The position numbers and the translations under genes are program-made. The notes beneath the pieces are model-generated. The model worked only from the letters and a program-made list of their open reading frames with translations. It was not told the DNA's origin and did no database searches. DNA of 64,000 nt from Candidatus Alistipes faecigallinarum. GTDB taxonomy: Bacteria; Bacteroidota; Bacteroidia; Bacteroidales; Rikenellaceae. How positions within the stretch are numbered: the stretch's first letter is position 1; each line of letters opens with the position of its first letter. The stretch covers positions 1-64,000 of the forward strand of contig DXDG01000014.1 in the NCBI GenBank assembly GCA_019115605.1. Direction: 5' to 3'. This document shows, in pieces, positions 48,439 through 56,624 of the stretch.

Positions 48439-49818
48439 ATGGAACGGATTTTAATCGTAGACGACGACCTGACCTTCGCGCTGATGCTGCGCACGTGGCT
48501 GGCCAAACAGGGTTTCGAGGTGGAGACCGCCTCGTCGGTGGCGGCGGCCCGCACGGCCCTCGCGAAGGGGGCGTTTTCGCTGGTGTTGAGTGATATGCGC
48601 CTTCCCGACGAGGACGGCATCGCCCTGCTGCAGTGGATGGCGGGCGAGGGGGTCGAGGCCCCGGTGATCGTGATGACGAGCTATGCCGAGATCCAGAACG
48701 CCGTGCGGAGCATGAAGCTCGGCGCCTCGGACTATGTGGCCAAGCCGGTGAACCCCGACGAGCTGCTGAAGAAGATCCGCGAGGCGCTCAAGGCCGCCGC
48801 GGAAAACCTCGCCGCGGAAAGCCCCACCGCGGAGTCCTCCGCCCGCACGTCGCGCGCCACCCGCGGTGCGCGCACGGCCGCCGCTTCGGCACCGCTCCAC
48901 TACATCGAGGGGCGCAGCGACCTCTCGCGCCAGCTCTACGAACATGTGCGGCTGGTGGCCCCGACCGACCTGTCGGTGCTCATCAACGGCGCCAGCGGCA
49001 CGGGCAAGGAGCACGTCGCACAGCTCATCCACCGCGAAAGCCGCCGCGCCGCGAAGCCCTTCGTGGCAGTCGACTGCGGCGCCATACCGCGCGACCTGGC
49101 CGCCTCGGAGTTCTTCGGGCATGTCAAGGGGTCGTTCACCGGGGCGCTCTCCGACAAGGTCGGGGCCTTCGAGGCGGCCAACGGCGGCACGCTCTTCCTC
49201 GACGAGGTGGGCAACCTCACCTACGAGACGCAGGTGCAGCTGCTGCGCGCCCTCCAGGAGCGGCGCATCCGCCGCGTGGGCAGCACGCGCGAGATCCCCG
49301 TGGATATCCGCCTCGTGGCGGCGACGAACGAGGACCTTGAGGCGGCGATCGCCCGCGGCACGTTCCGCGTGGACCTCTACCACCGCATCAACGAATTTAC
49401 GCTCCGCATGCCCGAGCTGCGGCAGATGGAGGGCGACATCCCGCTCTTCGCCGACTTCTTCCTCGACCAGGCCAACCGCGAGCTGGGCAAGCATATCGTG
49501 GGCTTCGACCCGGCGGCCGCCGCGGCACTGGCCCGCTACGTCTGGCCGGGCAACCTGCGCCAGCTGAAGAATACCGTGCGCTCGGCGACGCTGCTTGCCG
49601 CGGGCGACTACATCACCTGCCGCGAACTTCCCGCCGAGATCGTCGGCGCCCCCGCCTCCGCCGCCCCGAGCTACGCCCTGCGCGACCCCGTCTCCGAGGA
49701 GGAGCAGATCCGCCGCGCCTTGGCCGCCGCCGCCGGCAACAAGTCGCAGGCCGCCAAGCTGCTGGGCATCGACCGCAAGACCCTCTACAACAAACTCCGC
49801 CTCTACGGCATCGAGTAA
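48439..49818 (+). CDS. Sigma-54-dependent NtrC-type response regulator
   Basis: REC (LVLSDMRLPDEDG), AAA+ GSFTGA loop, FLDEVGNL, C-terminal Fis HTH (NKSQAAKLLGIDRKTLYNKL). Confidence 0.95.
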   Translation: MERILIVDDDLTFALMLRTWLAKQGFEVETASSVAAARTALAKGAFSLVLSDMRLPDEDGIALLQWMAGEGVEAPVIVMTSYAEIQNAVRSMKLGASDYVAKPVNPDELLKKIREALKAAAENLAAESPTAESSARTSRATRGARTAAASAPLHYIEGRSDLSRQLYEHVRLVAPTDLSVLINGASGTGKEHVAQLIHRESRRAAKPFVAVDCGAIPRDLAASEFFGHVKGSFTGALSDKVGAFEAANGGTLFLDEVGNLTYETQVQLLRALQERRIRRVGSTREIPVDIRLVAATNEDLEAAIARGTFRVDLYHRINEFTLRMPELRQMEGDIPLFADFFLDQANRELGKHIVGFDPAAAAALARYVWPGNLRQLKNTVRSATLLAAGDYITCRELPAEIVGAPASAAPSYALRDPVSEEEQIRRALAAAAGNKSQAAKLLGIDRKTLYNKLRLYGIE

Positions 49819-49821
49819 CCC

Positions 49822-50040
49822 CGGGACCGGGTCGGACCGCTGGGGAAGGCTCCGGAAGGGCCGGATCGGACCGTTGGGGAAGGCTCCGAAAGGGCCGGAC
49901 GCCGGACCGGGCTGTCTTTGTGTCGGGAGGCTGGACCTCCCTGGTGTCGGGCGGTCGGGCTGCCGGGAGGGTGTCGGGAAAAGCGGGCGCCAGGATCGAA
50001 CAGCCTTTGTGTCGGGCGGTCGGACTTCGGGCTGCTGCCG
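49822..50040. repeat. Tandem/dispersed repeat downstream of the NtrC-type gene
   Basis: CGGACCG(C/T)TGGGGAAGGCTCCG(G/A)AAGGGCCGGA x2; CTTTGTGTCGGG(C/A)GG x2. Confidence 0.75.
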
Positions 50041-50250
50041 GTGCGGCGCCTCCTGGAAGAGTGCCCCTCCCCGAAATGTGTGGAAAAAATCCACACTCCG
50101 TCTCATCCTTTCCACACCCATTCCACAGGTGGCATCGCCCCGGAACGCCCTCCGGAGCGGCTGCAGCGCCCTTTCGGGTTGCGCGGCGCGTTTGGTACGG
50201 AGCTTGACCCCTCTTTTTGCAGAAACGGAAAGGTTCCCCGAACGGAGCCG

Positions 50251-50295
50251 ATGTCGAACCTTAAACCATACTGCATGAGGAAGGAGTTTGCATGA
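50251..50295 (+). CDS. Candidate 14-aa small ORF MSNLKPYCMRKEFA
   Basis: ATG inside a 7-bp hairpin loop; ATGA overlap with the next small ORF. Confidence 0.3.
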   Translation: MSNLKPYCMRKEFA

Positions 50296-50402
50296 GCGGC
50301 CGCATGGTGATCGCGTCGGCCGCCGCCGGACCGGACCCCGGATCCCCTCCGGAACGATTCGCGGCGCCGGCAGCCGAGCAGGATGTCGCCGTATTTAGTT
50401 AA
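50292..50402 (+). CDS. Candidate 36-aa small ORF MSGRMVIASAAAGPDPGSPPERFAAPAAEQDVAVFS
   Basis: Preceded by AGGAAGGAG Shine-Dalgarno-like sequence; terminator 17 nt after its stop. Confidence 0.3.
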   Translation: MSGRMVIASAAAGPDPGSPPERFAAPAAEQDVAVFS

Positions 50403-50418
50403 CAATTGTTTGCCTGGT

Positions 50419-50443
50419 ACTCCGCCTTGTGCGGAGTTTTTTT
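50419..50443 (+). terminator. Rho-independent terminator
   Basis: ACTCCGC-CTTGT-GCGGAGT-TTTTTT. Confidence 0.85.
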
Positions 50444-50505
50444 GTGCGCGGCCGGAAGGAGGAGAGGCGCGCCCGGCGGCGGGGGAGCGACAGGAAGGAT
50501 TGGAC

Positions 50506-50730
50506 GCGGCCGGCGGCGGGAGGACGGTCAGGGGAAAAGGGTGCGGCCGAAAGAGAAGAGCGGCAGGGTGTGCGGTCGAAAGGAAGAGGGGGTGCGGCCG
50601 GAAGGAAGAAAGGCGCGACCCGGCGGCGGGTGTGCGGCCGGAAGGTGAGGGCGTAGCCGAAGGGAAGGCAGGTGTGCGGCCGGCGGCGGGAGGGCGGTCA
50701 GGGGAAAAGGGTGCGGTCGAAAGGAAGAGA
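50506..50730. repeat. Imperfect 55-bp direct repeat and related G-rich units
   Basis: gcggccggcggcgggagg(a/g)cggtcaggggaaaagggtgcgg... at 50506-50560 and 50676-50730. Confidence 0.85.
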
Positions 50731-50746
50731 GGGTGCCCCCGGCAGA

Positions 50747-51775
50747 TTACTCCCCCTCCAGGGCCCGGGTGCTCAACAGACCGCAGGCGGCCTGGATATC
50801 CTCGCCGCGCGAGGCCCGGATCGTCGTCCGGATGCCCCGTGCGGTCAGCTCGTCGCGGAAACGCAGCATCGCCTCGTCGTCGGGCGAGAAGTAGGGCGAG
50901 TCGGGAATGCGGTGGAAGCGGATCAGGTTGATGCGGCAGCGGAGTCCGTTGAGCAGCCGCAGCAGCCCGCGGACATGGCGCGGGGTGTCGTTCAGCCCGC
51001 TCATGACGATGTATTCGAACGAGACCCTCCGCTGGTGCGTGAAGTCGTACGCGCGCAGCGTCTCCACCACCTCGGCAACGGGCCACGCCCGCTCGACGGG
51101 CATGATCTGCATGCGCTCCTCGTGGAAGGGGTTGTGGAGGCTCACGGCCAGGTGGACCTTCGAAGCGTCGAGCAGGCGCCGCAGCTGCGGCAGGACCCCC
51201 GCCGTGGAGAGCGTGATGCGCGTGGGCGACCAGCCGAAGCCCCATTCGGCGGTGAGGATCTCAAGCGCCTGCAGCACGTTGTCCGCGTTGTCGAGCGGCT
51301 CGCCCATGCCCATGATGACGAGGTTCGTCAGACGGTCGTGTTCGGGCAGCGAGACGATCTGGTTGAGGATCTCCGCCGCGGGCAGCGACTCCTGGAGCCC
51401 CTGGCGGCCCGTGGCGCAGAAGCGGCAGCCCATGCGGCAGCCCGCCTGCGACGAGACGCAGAGCGTCGCCCGCTCGCCGTCGGGGATGTAGGCCGACTCG
51501 ATGTAGTGGCCCGCAAGGGTGCGGAAGAGGTACTTCTTCGTGCCGTCGTGCGAGGTGGCGACCCGCTCGGGGGCGTGCAGCGCCGGTGCAAAACGCGCGG
51601 CAAGCAGCTCGCGGGCCCCCTTCGGCAGGTCGGTCATCTGCCGCGGGTCCTCCGTATGGCGCACGTAGAGCCAGCGGGCGATCTGCCGCGCGGCAAAGCG
51701 CGGCAGCCCCGCCTCGCCGCAGAGCGCTGCGAGCTGCTCCGGATTCCTGCCGTAGAGATGCTCCCTTTCCGCCAT
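50747..51775 (-). CDS. rlmN: 23S rRNA (adenine(2503)-C(2))-methyltransferase RlmN
   Basis: Radical SAM CRMGCRFCATGRQG; GMGEPLDN motif. Confidence 0.96.
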   Translation of the reverse strand: MAEREHLYGRNPEQLAALCGEAGLPRFAARQIARWLYVRHTEDPRQMTDLPKGARELLAARFAPALHAPERVATSHDGTKKYLFRTLAGHYIESAYIPDGERATLCVSSQAGCRMGCRFCATGRQGLQESLPAAEILNQIVSLPEHDRLTNLVIMGMGEPLDNADNVLQALEILTAEWGFGWSPTRITLSTAGVLPQLRRLLDASKVHLAVSLHNPFHEERMQIMPVERAWPVAEVVETLRAYDFTHQRRVSFEYIVMSGLNDTPRHVRGLLRLLNGLRCRINLIRFHRIPDSPYFSPDDEAMLRFRDELTARGIRTTIRASRGEDIQAACGLLSTRALEGE

Positions 51776-51877
51776 GTTTTTCCCGTTCCGACCCCCGGAA
51801 GGGGCCGTTTCCGGGACAAAAGTAGACAAATTTTGAATATTTTTTTCGCGCAGCGTTCGATTTTGGATTTTTATCCC

Positions 51878-51885
51878 TATATTTG
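51878..51885 (+). promoter_or_regulatory. -7 element TATATTTG upstream of the tonB-like gene
   Basis: TAnnTTTG match. Confidence 0.55.
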
Positions 51886-51967
51886 TGGTGCATAGCGTAC
51901 CCGTACGCCCGAAGACGGCTGTGCGGTACGCCCGATCGCTGCTGCAAACAATTAAAGTTTAGTATAG

Positions 51968-52651
51968 ATGGAAATCAAGAAATCCCCCAAAGCGGACCTG
52001 CAGAACAAGCGGGGTCTTCTGCTTGAGATCGGTCTGGTCATCTCGCTGGGCCTGGTTATTCTGGCCTTCTGGTACACCCCGAAGGAGCGCAAGATCGAGA
52101 AGCTCGACCAGGAGGTCGTGGTCGTGGAACAGGATCTTACCGAGATCACGCGTCAGGACCAGAAACCGCCCGAGTCCCCCAAGAAGGTGGAGGTGAAGGT
52201 GATCGCCGACCTGCTCGAGGTCGTTACCAACGATACGAAGATCACCACCGAGGTGAGCTTCACCGAGTTTGACGAGAACACCGAGGTGATCCAGCAGGTC
52301 GAGGTTGTCGAGGAGGAGATCCAGGACGACCAGCCGTTCCTCGTGGCCGAGACGATGCCTTCGTTCCAGGGCGGCGACCTCAACACCTTCCGCAACTGGG
52401 TTCAGCAGAACGTGCGCTTCCCGCAGATCGCCCTCGAAAACGGCATCCAGGGCCGCGTGGTCGTAACCTTCGTGATCGAGAAGGACGGACGTCTGACCAA
52501 CATCGAGGTGCTGCAGACCCCCGACCGCTCGCTCTCCGACGAGGCCATCCGCGTGCTCAGCAAGTCGCCGAAGTGGAGCCCCGGCAAGCAGCGCAACCAG
52601 CCCGTGCGTGTGAAGTACACCCTTCCGGTCGACTTCCGCGTGCAGCAGTAG
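51968..52651 (+). CDS. Energy transducer TonB family protein
   Basis: Single N-terminal TM; C-terminal TonB domain (IQGRVVVTFVIEKDGRLTNIEVLQTPDRSLSDEAIRVL). Confidence 0.93.
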   Translation: MEIKKSPKADLQNKRGLLLEIGLVISLGLVILAFWYTPKERKIEKLDQEVVVVEQDLTEITRQDQKPPESPKKVEVKVIADLLEVVTNDTKITTEVSFTEFDENTEVIQQVEVVEEEIQDDQPFLVAETMPSFQGGDLNTFRNWVQQNVRFPQIALENGIQGRVVVTFVIEKDGRLTNIEVLQTPDRSLSDEAIRVLSKSPKWSPGKQRNQPVRVKYTLPVDFRVQQ

Positions 52652-52670
52652 GTCTTTGGCCGACATCTTT

Positions 52671-52708
52671 TAAGGGTATCCTGCTCTCGGGCGGATACCC
52701 TTATTTGT
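52671..52708 (+). terminator. Rho-independent terminator
   Basis: TAAGGGTATCC...GGATACCCTTATTTG. Confidence 0.75.
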
Positions 52709-52790
52709 AGTCCGGAGGGCTCCTTCGCGGGGCAGACCGCCGACGGCGGAGGGGCGCGGCTCCGGGAAGTATTTACCAAAAACAGCGAAT

Positions 52791-54014
52791 TTGAAAGAAC
52801 AGCCATCCCGAAATACGACGGCCGTGCAGCCCGCAGAGGCGGATTCCCGCGAGCGGGCCGTGCTGGTGGCCGTCATCCGCGACGACCAGGAGCCGCGCCA
52901 GGCCGAGGAGTTCCTCAACGAGCTGGAGTTTCTGGCCGAGACGGCCGACATCCGCGCCGTCAAGCGCTTCACGCAGCGCCTCGCGCAGCCCTCGGCCCGC
53001 ATCTACGTCGGTCCGGGCAAGCTGCAGGAGATCGCCGACTACTGCCGCGAGGAGGCCATCGACGTGGTGATCTTCGACGACGAGCTCTCCCCCTCGCAGA
53101 CCCGCAACATCGAGCAGCAGTTACCCTGCCGCCTGCTGGACCGCACGCGCCTGATCCTCGACATCTTCCTCTCGCGCGCGCAGACGGCCTACGCCAAGAC
53201 GCAGGTGCAGCTGGCCAACTACGAATACATGCTTCCGCGCCTGTCGGGCCTGTGGACCCACCTCGAACGGCAGCGGGGCGGCACGGGAACGCGCGGCGGC
53301 GCTGGCGAGCGCGAGATCGAGACCGACCGGCGCATCATCCGCAACCGCATCGCCAAGCTCAAGGAGGACCTGCGGAAGATCGACCGCCAGATGGCCGTGC
53401 AGCGCTCGAACCGCGGCGCGCTGGTCCGCGTGGCGCTCGTGGGCTACACGAACGTCGGCAAGTCGACGCTCATGAACCTCATCTCCAAGAGCGAGGTCTT
53501 CGCCGAGAACAAGCTCTTCGCGACGCTCGACACGACGGTCCGCAAGGTGGTCTTCGACAACCTGCCGTTCCTGCTTTCGGATACGGTGGGTTTCATCCGC
53601 AAGCTCCCCACGGAGCTCATCGAGTCGTTCAAGTCGACGCTCGACGAGGTGCGCGAGGCCGACCTGCTGGTGCACGTGGTCGACATCTCGCACCCGCAGT
53701 TCGAGGAGCAGATCGCCGTGGTCAGGCAGACCCTGCAGGAGATCGGCGCCGGCGACAAGCCCGTCTACCTGGTCTTCAACAAGGTCGATGCCTACACCTG
53801 GGTGGAGAAGGATCCCGACGATTTGACACCCCCGACGCGCGAGAACCGCACGCTCGACGAGCTGAAGCAGAGCTGGATCGCCCGCGAGAACACCCCCTGC
53901 ATCTTCCTCTCGGCACTGACGAAGCTCAACCTGGAGAAGTTCCGCACGGACCTCTACGGCATGGTCCGCGAGATCCATGCCGGGCGCTACCCCTTCAACA
54001 ATTTCCTCTACTGA
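52791..54014 (+). CDS. hflX: GTPase HflX
   Basis: VGYTNVGKSTLMN, DTVGFIRKLPTELIESFKSTLDEV; TTG start. Confidence 0.95.
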   Translation: MKEQPSRNTTAVQPAEADSRERAVLVAVIRDDQEPRQAEEFLNELEFLAETADIRAVKRFTQRLAQPSARIYVGPGKLQEIADYCREEAIDVVIFDDELSPSQTRNIEQQLPCRLLDRTRLILDIFLSRAQTAYAKTQVQLANYEYMLPRLSGLWTHLERQRGGTGTRGGAGEREIETDRRIIRNRIAKLKEDLRKIDRQMAVQRSNRGALVRVALVGYTNVGKSTLMNLISKSEVFAENKLFATLDTTVRKVVFDNLPFLLSDTVGFIRKLPTELIESFKSTLDEVREADLLVHVVDISHPQFEEQIAVVRQTLQEIGAGDKPVYLVFNKVDAYTWVEKDPDDLTPPTRENRTLDELKQSWIARENTPCIFLSALTKLNLEKFRTDLYGMVREIHAGRYPFNNFLY

Positions 54015-54037
54015 CACACCAACCGCACAAGCACGAT

Positions 54038-54694
54038 ATGACACTGCACATCCTTTCCCAGCAGAACACCGTTCTGAACAAGTTCATCGCCCAGATCCGC
54101 GACCGTTCGATCCAGCAGGACTCGATGCGCTTCCGCCGCAACATGGAGCGCATCGGCGAGGTCATGGCCTACGAGATCTCGCGCGAGCTCAACTACCGCC
54201 CGACGGTTGTCGAGACGCCGCTGGGCGAGGCGACCGTCGAGATGATCGGCGACGAGATCGTCCTGGCGACGATTCTCCGTGCGGGGCTTCCCTATCACCA
54301 GGGATTCCTCAACTACTTCGACGACGCCGAGAACGCCTTTGTCTCGGCCTACCGCAAGAGCACCAAGGACGGCAAGTTCACCGTGAAGGTCGAGTACATC
54401 TCCTGCGGCAGCCTCGAAGGCAAGACGCTGCTGCTCGTCGACCCGATGCTGGCGACCGGCACGTCGCTCGTGCTGACCTACGAGGCCCTCTGCGCCAAGG
54501 GCGGCACCCCGGCCCATACGCACGTGGCGTCGGTCATCGCCAGCGAGCAGGGCGTCGAATACGCCATGAAGCACATGCCGCGCGAGACGACCACGATCTG
54601 GGTCGCCGCCGTCGACGAGGAGCTCACCTCCCGCTCGTACATCGTGCCGGGCATCGGCGACGCCGGCGACCTGGCCTACGGCGAGAAGCTCTGA
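54038..54694 (+). CDS. upp: Uracil phosphoribosyltransferase
   Basis: ILRAGLPYHQGFL, DPMLATGTSLV motifs. Confidence 0.94.
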   Translation: MTLHILSQQNTVLNKFIAQIRDRSIQQDSMRFRRNMERIGEVMAYEISRELNYRPTVVETPLGEATVEMIGDEIVLATILRAGLPYHQGFLNYFDDAENAFVSAYRKSTKDGKFTVKVEYISCGSLEGKTLLLVDPMLATGTSLVLTYEALCAKGGTPAHTHVASVIASEQGVEYAMKHMPRETTTIWVAAVDEELTSRSYIVPGIGDAGDLAYGEKL

Positions 54695-54699
54695 TCCGC

Positions 54700-56547
54700 A
54701 TGTTGAGACGCAAGATCGCATTTCCGCTGGCCGTCTTTGCCGCGACGGTGGGGGTCATGGCCCTGCAGAAGCCGCTCTTCATGGCGTGGTACGCCGGAGA
54801 GGCCGCCGCGACGGGCGCCGGGTGGCGGGGCTGGTTCGAGGTGCTGGGACACGGTCTCTCGCTCGACCTCACCGTCGCGGGCTACGTTACCGCCGTGCCG
54901 CTGCTTGTCGTGCTCCTCTCGCTGTGGGTGCGCCTGCCCCAGCGTCTGTGGCGCGCGCTGCTGACGGGCTATTTCGCCCTCGTGGCGCTGCTGACGGCCG
55001 TGGTCTTCGCCGTGGACCTGGCCCTCTACGAACACTGGGGATTCCGCATCGACGCGACGGTGCTCATCTACCTGGCCGACCCGAAGGAGGCGATGGCCAG
55101 CGTCGACTGGTGGCTCGGCGTGCGGCAGACGCTCATCGCGGCGCTCTGCACGGCGGGCATCCTCTGGCTCTACCGCCGCACGCTGCGGCTGTTCGACGGC
55201 GAGCCCCTCGGCGTGCGTTCAGCCGCTCCCGCGACGCTGCTCTTCGTGATGCTCGCGGCCTTTGACTTCCTGGCCATACGCGGCGGCATGGGCGCCTCGG
55301 TGGCCAACGTCTCGAAGGTCTGCTTCAGCTCCGAGGCCTTCCTCAACCACGCCGCCACGAACCCCCTCTTCTCGCTGCTTTCGAGCCTCGGCGACAATGA
55401 GGACTACGCCGCGGCCTACCCCTTCTACGACACGCGGACGCTCGACGCGAATTTCGCCGCCCTGCGGGGCGACGACCCCGCACAGCAGCCCGACACGCTG
55501 CTGCTCACCACGCGGCGTCCCAACGTCGTCGTGGTGATCCTTGAGAGCTTCGCCCGCACGGTCATGGACGAGCAGATCGACGGGGAGCCCGTCATGCCGT
55601 CGATGCAGCGCCTCAAGGACGAGGGCCTCTGGTTCGAGAACTTCTTTGCCAACTCCTTCCGCACGGACCGCGGCGAGGTGGCCATCCTGAGCGGCTACCC
55701 CGCGCAGACGCGCACCTCGATCATGAAACTCCCGGCCAAGAGCCGCACGCTGCCCTCGATCGCGCGGTCGCTCGCGGCCGAAGGCTACGCCACGAGCTTC
55801 GCCTACGGCGGCGACCTGAACTTCACGAACCAGGCGCAGTACATGTACGCCACGGGGTGGCAGGAACTCATCTGGCAGCGGGACCTGCGCTTTGCCGGCG
55901 CCGACCCCTCGGACTGGGGCTGGGACGACGCGCTGATGTGCGACTGGTTCGCGCAGCGGGTCATCGACCTCGACGCCGCGGGACAGCCCTTCCTGGCGGG
56001 TCTGCTGACGCTCAGCAGCCACAAGCCCTTCGACGTTCCCTACGCGAAGTTCGAAAACGAGGTGCTCAACGCCATGGCCTTCTCCGACGAGTGCGTCGGG
56101 CGGATGATCGACCGCCTCAAGGCCTCCCCGGCGTGGGAGAACCTGCTCGTCATCCTCGTGGCCGACCACGGATACCCCTATCCGAAGACGCTGCCCTACA
56201 ACGTGCCGCTGCGCCACCGCATCCCGATGATCTGGACCGGCGGCGCCGTCCGTGCTCCGGGCGTCGTCGAGACCTACGGCTCACAGATCGACCTGGCGGC
56301 GACGCTGCTCGGGCAGCTGGGCATCGCCCACGGCGACTACGCCTTCAGCAAGGACCTCTTCGCCCCCGAACCGCCGCGCAAGTTCGCCTACTACACCTTC
56401 AACGACGGCTTCGGCGTGGTCGATGCCTCGGGCGAGGCGATCTGGGACGCCACCTCCGACCGCGCCGTCAGCGAAACGGCCCCCGGGCTGCTCGACGTCG
56501 GCCGCACGATGCTCCAGCGCACCTACCGCGATATGGCCGAACGGTAA
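54700..56547 (+). CDS. LTA synthase/sulfatase-family membrane protein
   Basis: Five N-terminal TMs; NVVVVILESFARTVMDEQ and NSFRTDRGE motifs. Confidence 0.9.
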   Translation: MLRRKIAFPLAVFAATVGVMALQKPLFMAWYAGEAAATGAGWRGWFEVLGHGLSLDLTVAGYVTAVPLLVVLLSLWVRLPQRLWRALLTGYFALVALLTAVVFAVDLALYEHWGFRIDATVLIYLADPKEAMASVDWWLGVRQTLIAALCTAGILWLYRRTLRLFDGEPLGVRSAAPATLLFVMLAAFDFLAIRGGMGASVANVSKVCFSSEAFLNHAATNPLFSLLSSLGDNEDYAAAYPFYDTRTLDANFAALRGDDPAQQPDTLLLTTRRPNVVVVILESFARTVMDEQIDGEPVMPSMQRLKDEGLWFENFFANSFRTDRGEVAILSGYPAQTRTSIMKLPAKSRTLPSIARSLAAEGYATSFAYGGDLNFTNQAQYMYATGWQELIWQRDLRFAGADPSDWGWDDALMCDWFAQRVIDLDAAGQPFLAGLLTLSSHKPFDVPYAKFENEVLNAMAFSDECVGRMIDRLKASPAWENLLVILVADHGYPYPKTLPYNVPLRHRIPMIWTGGAVRAPGVVETYGSQIDLAATLLGQLGIAHGDYAFSKDLFAPEPPRKFAYYTFNDGFGVVDASGEAIWDATSDRAVSETAPGLLDVGRTMLQRTYRDMAER

Positions 56548-56589
56548 AAATCCCCTTTTCTGGGTATTGACCCTTCGCCTGCGGGGCGC

Positions 56590-56597
56590 TATTTTTG
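56590..56597 (+). promoter_or_regulatory. -7 element TATTTTTG
   Basis: TAnnTTTG match upstream of the hemerythrin-LuxR gene. Confidence 0.5.
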
Positions 56598-56624
56598 CAG
56601 CGACAACGAAAAATACCTATAAAT

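Noticed and set aside
50200-50443. tmRNA, SRP RNA, RNase P RNA or a known riboswitch
   Set aside because: No recognisable tag sequence, GGTTCGANTCC arm, GGTCAGG..GGAAGGAAGC or gaggaaagtcc signatures; left as an unassigned small-ORF/sRNA candidate.
50103-51245. 380-aa minus-strand ORF across the small-ORF region and rlmN
   Set aside because: Overlaps rlmN out of frame; only an open-frame artefact.
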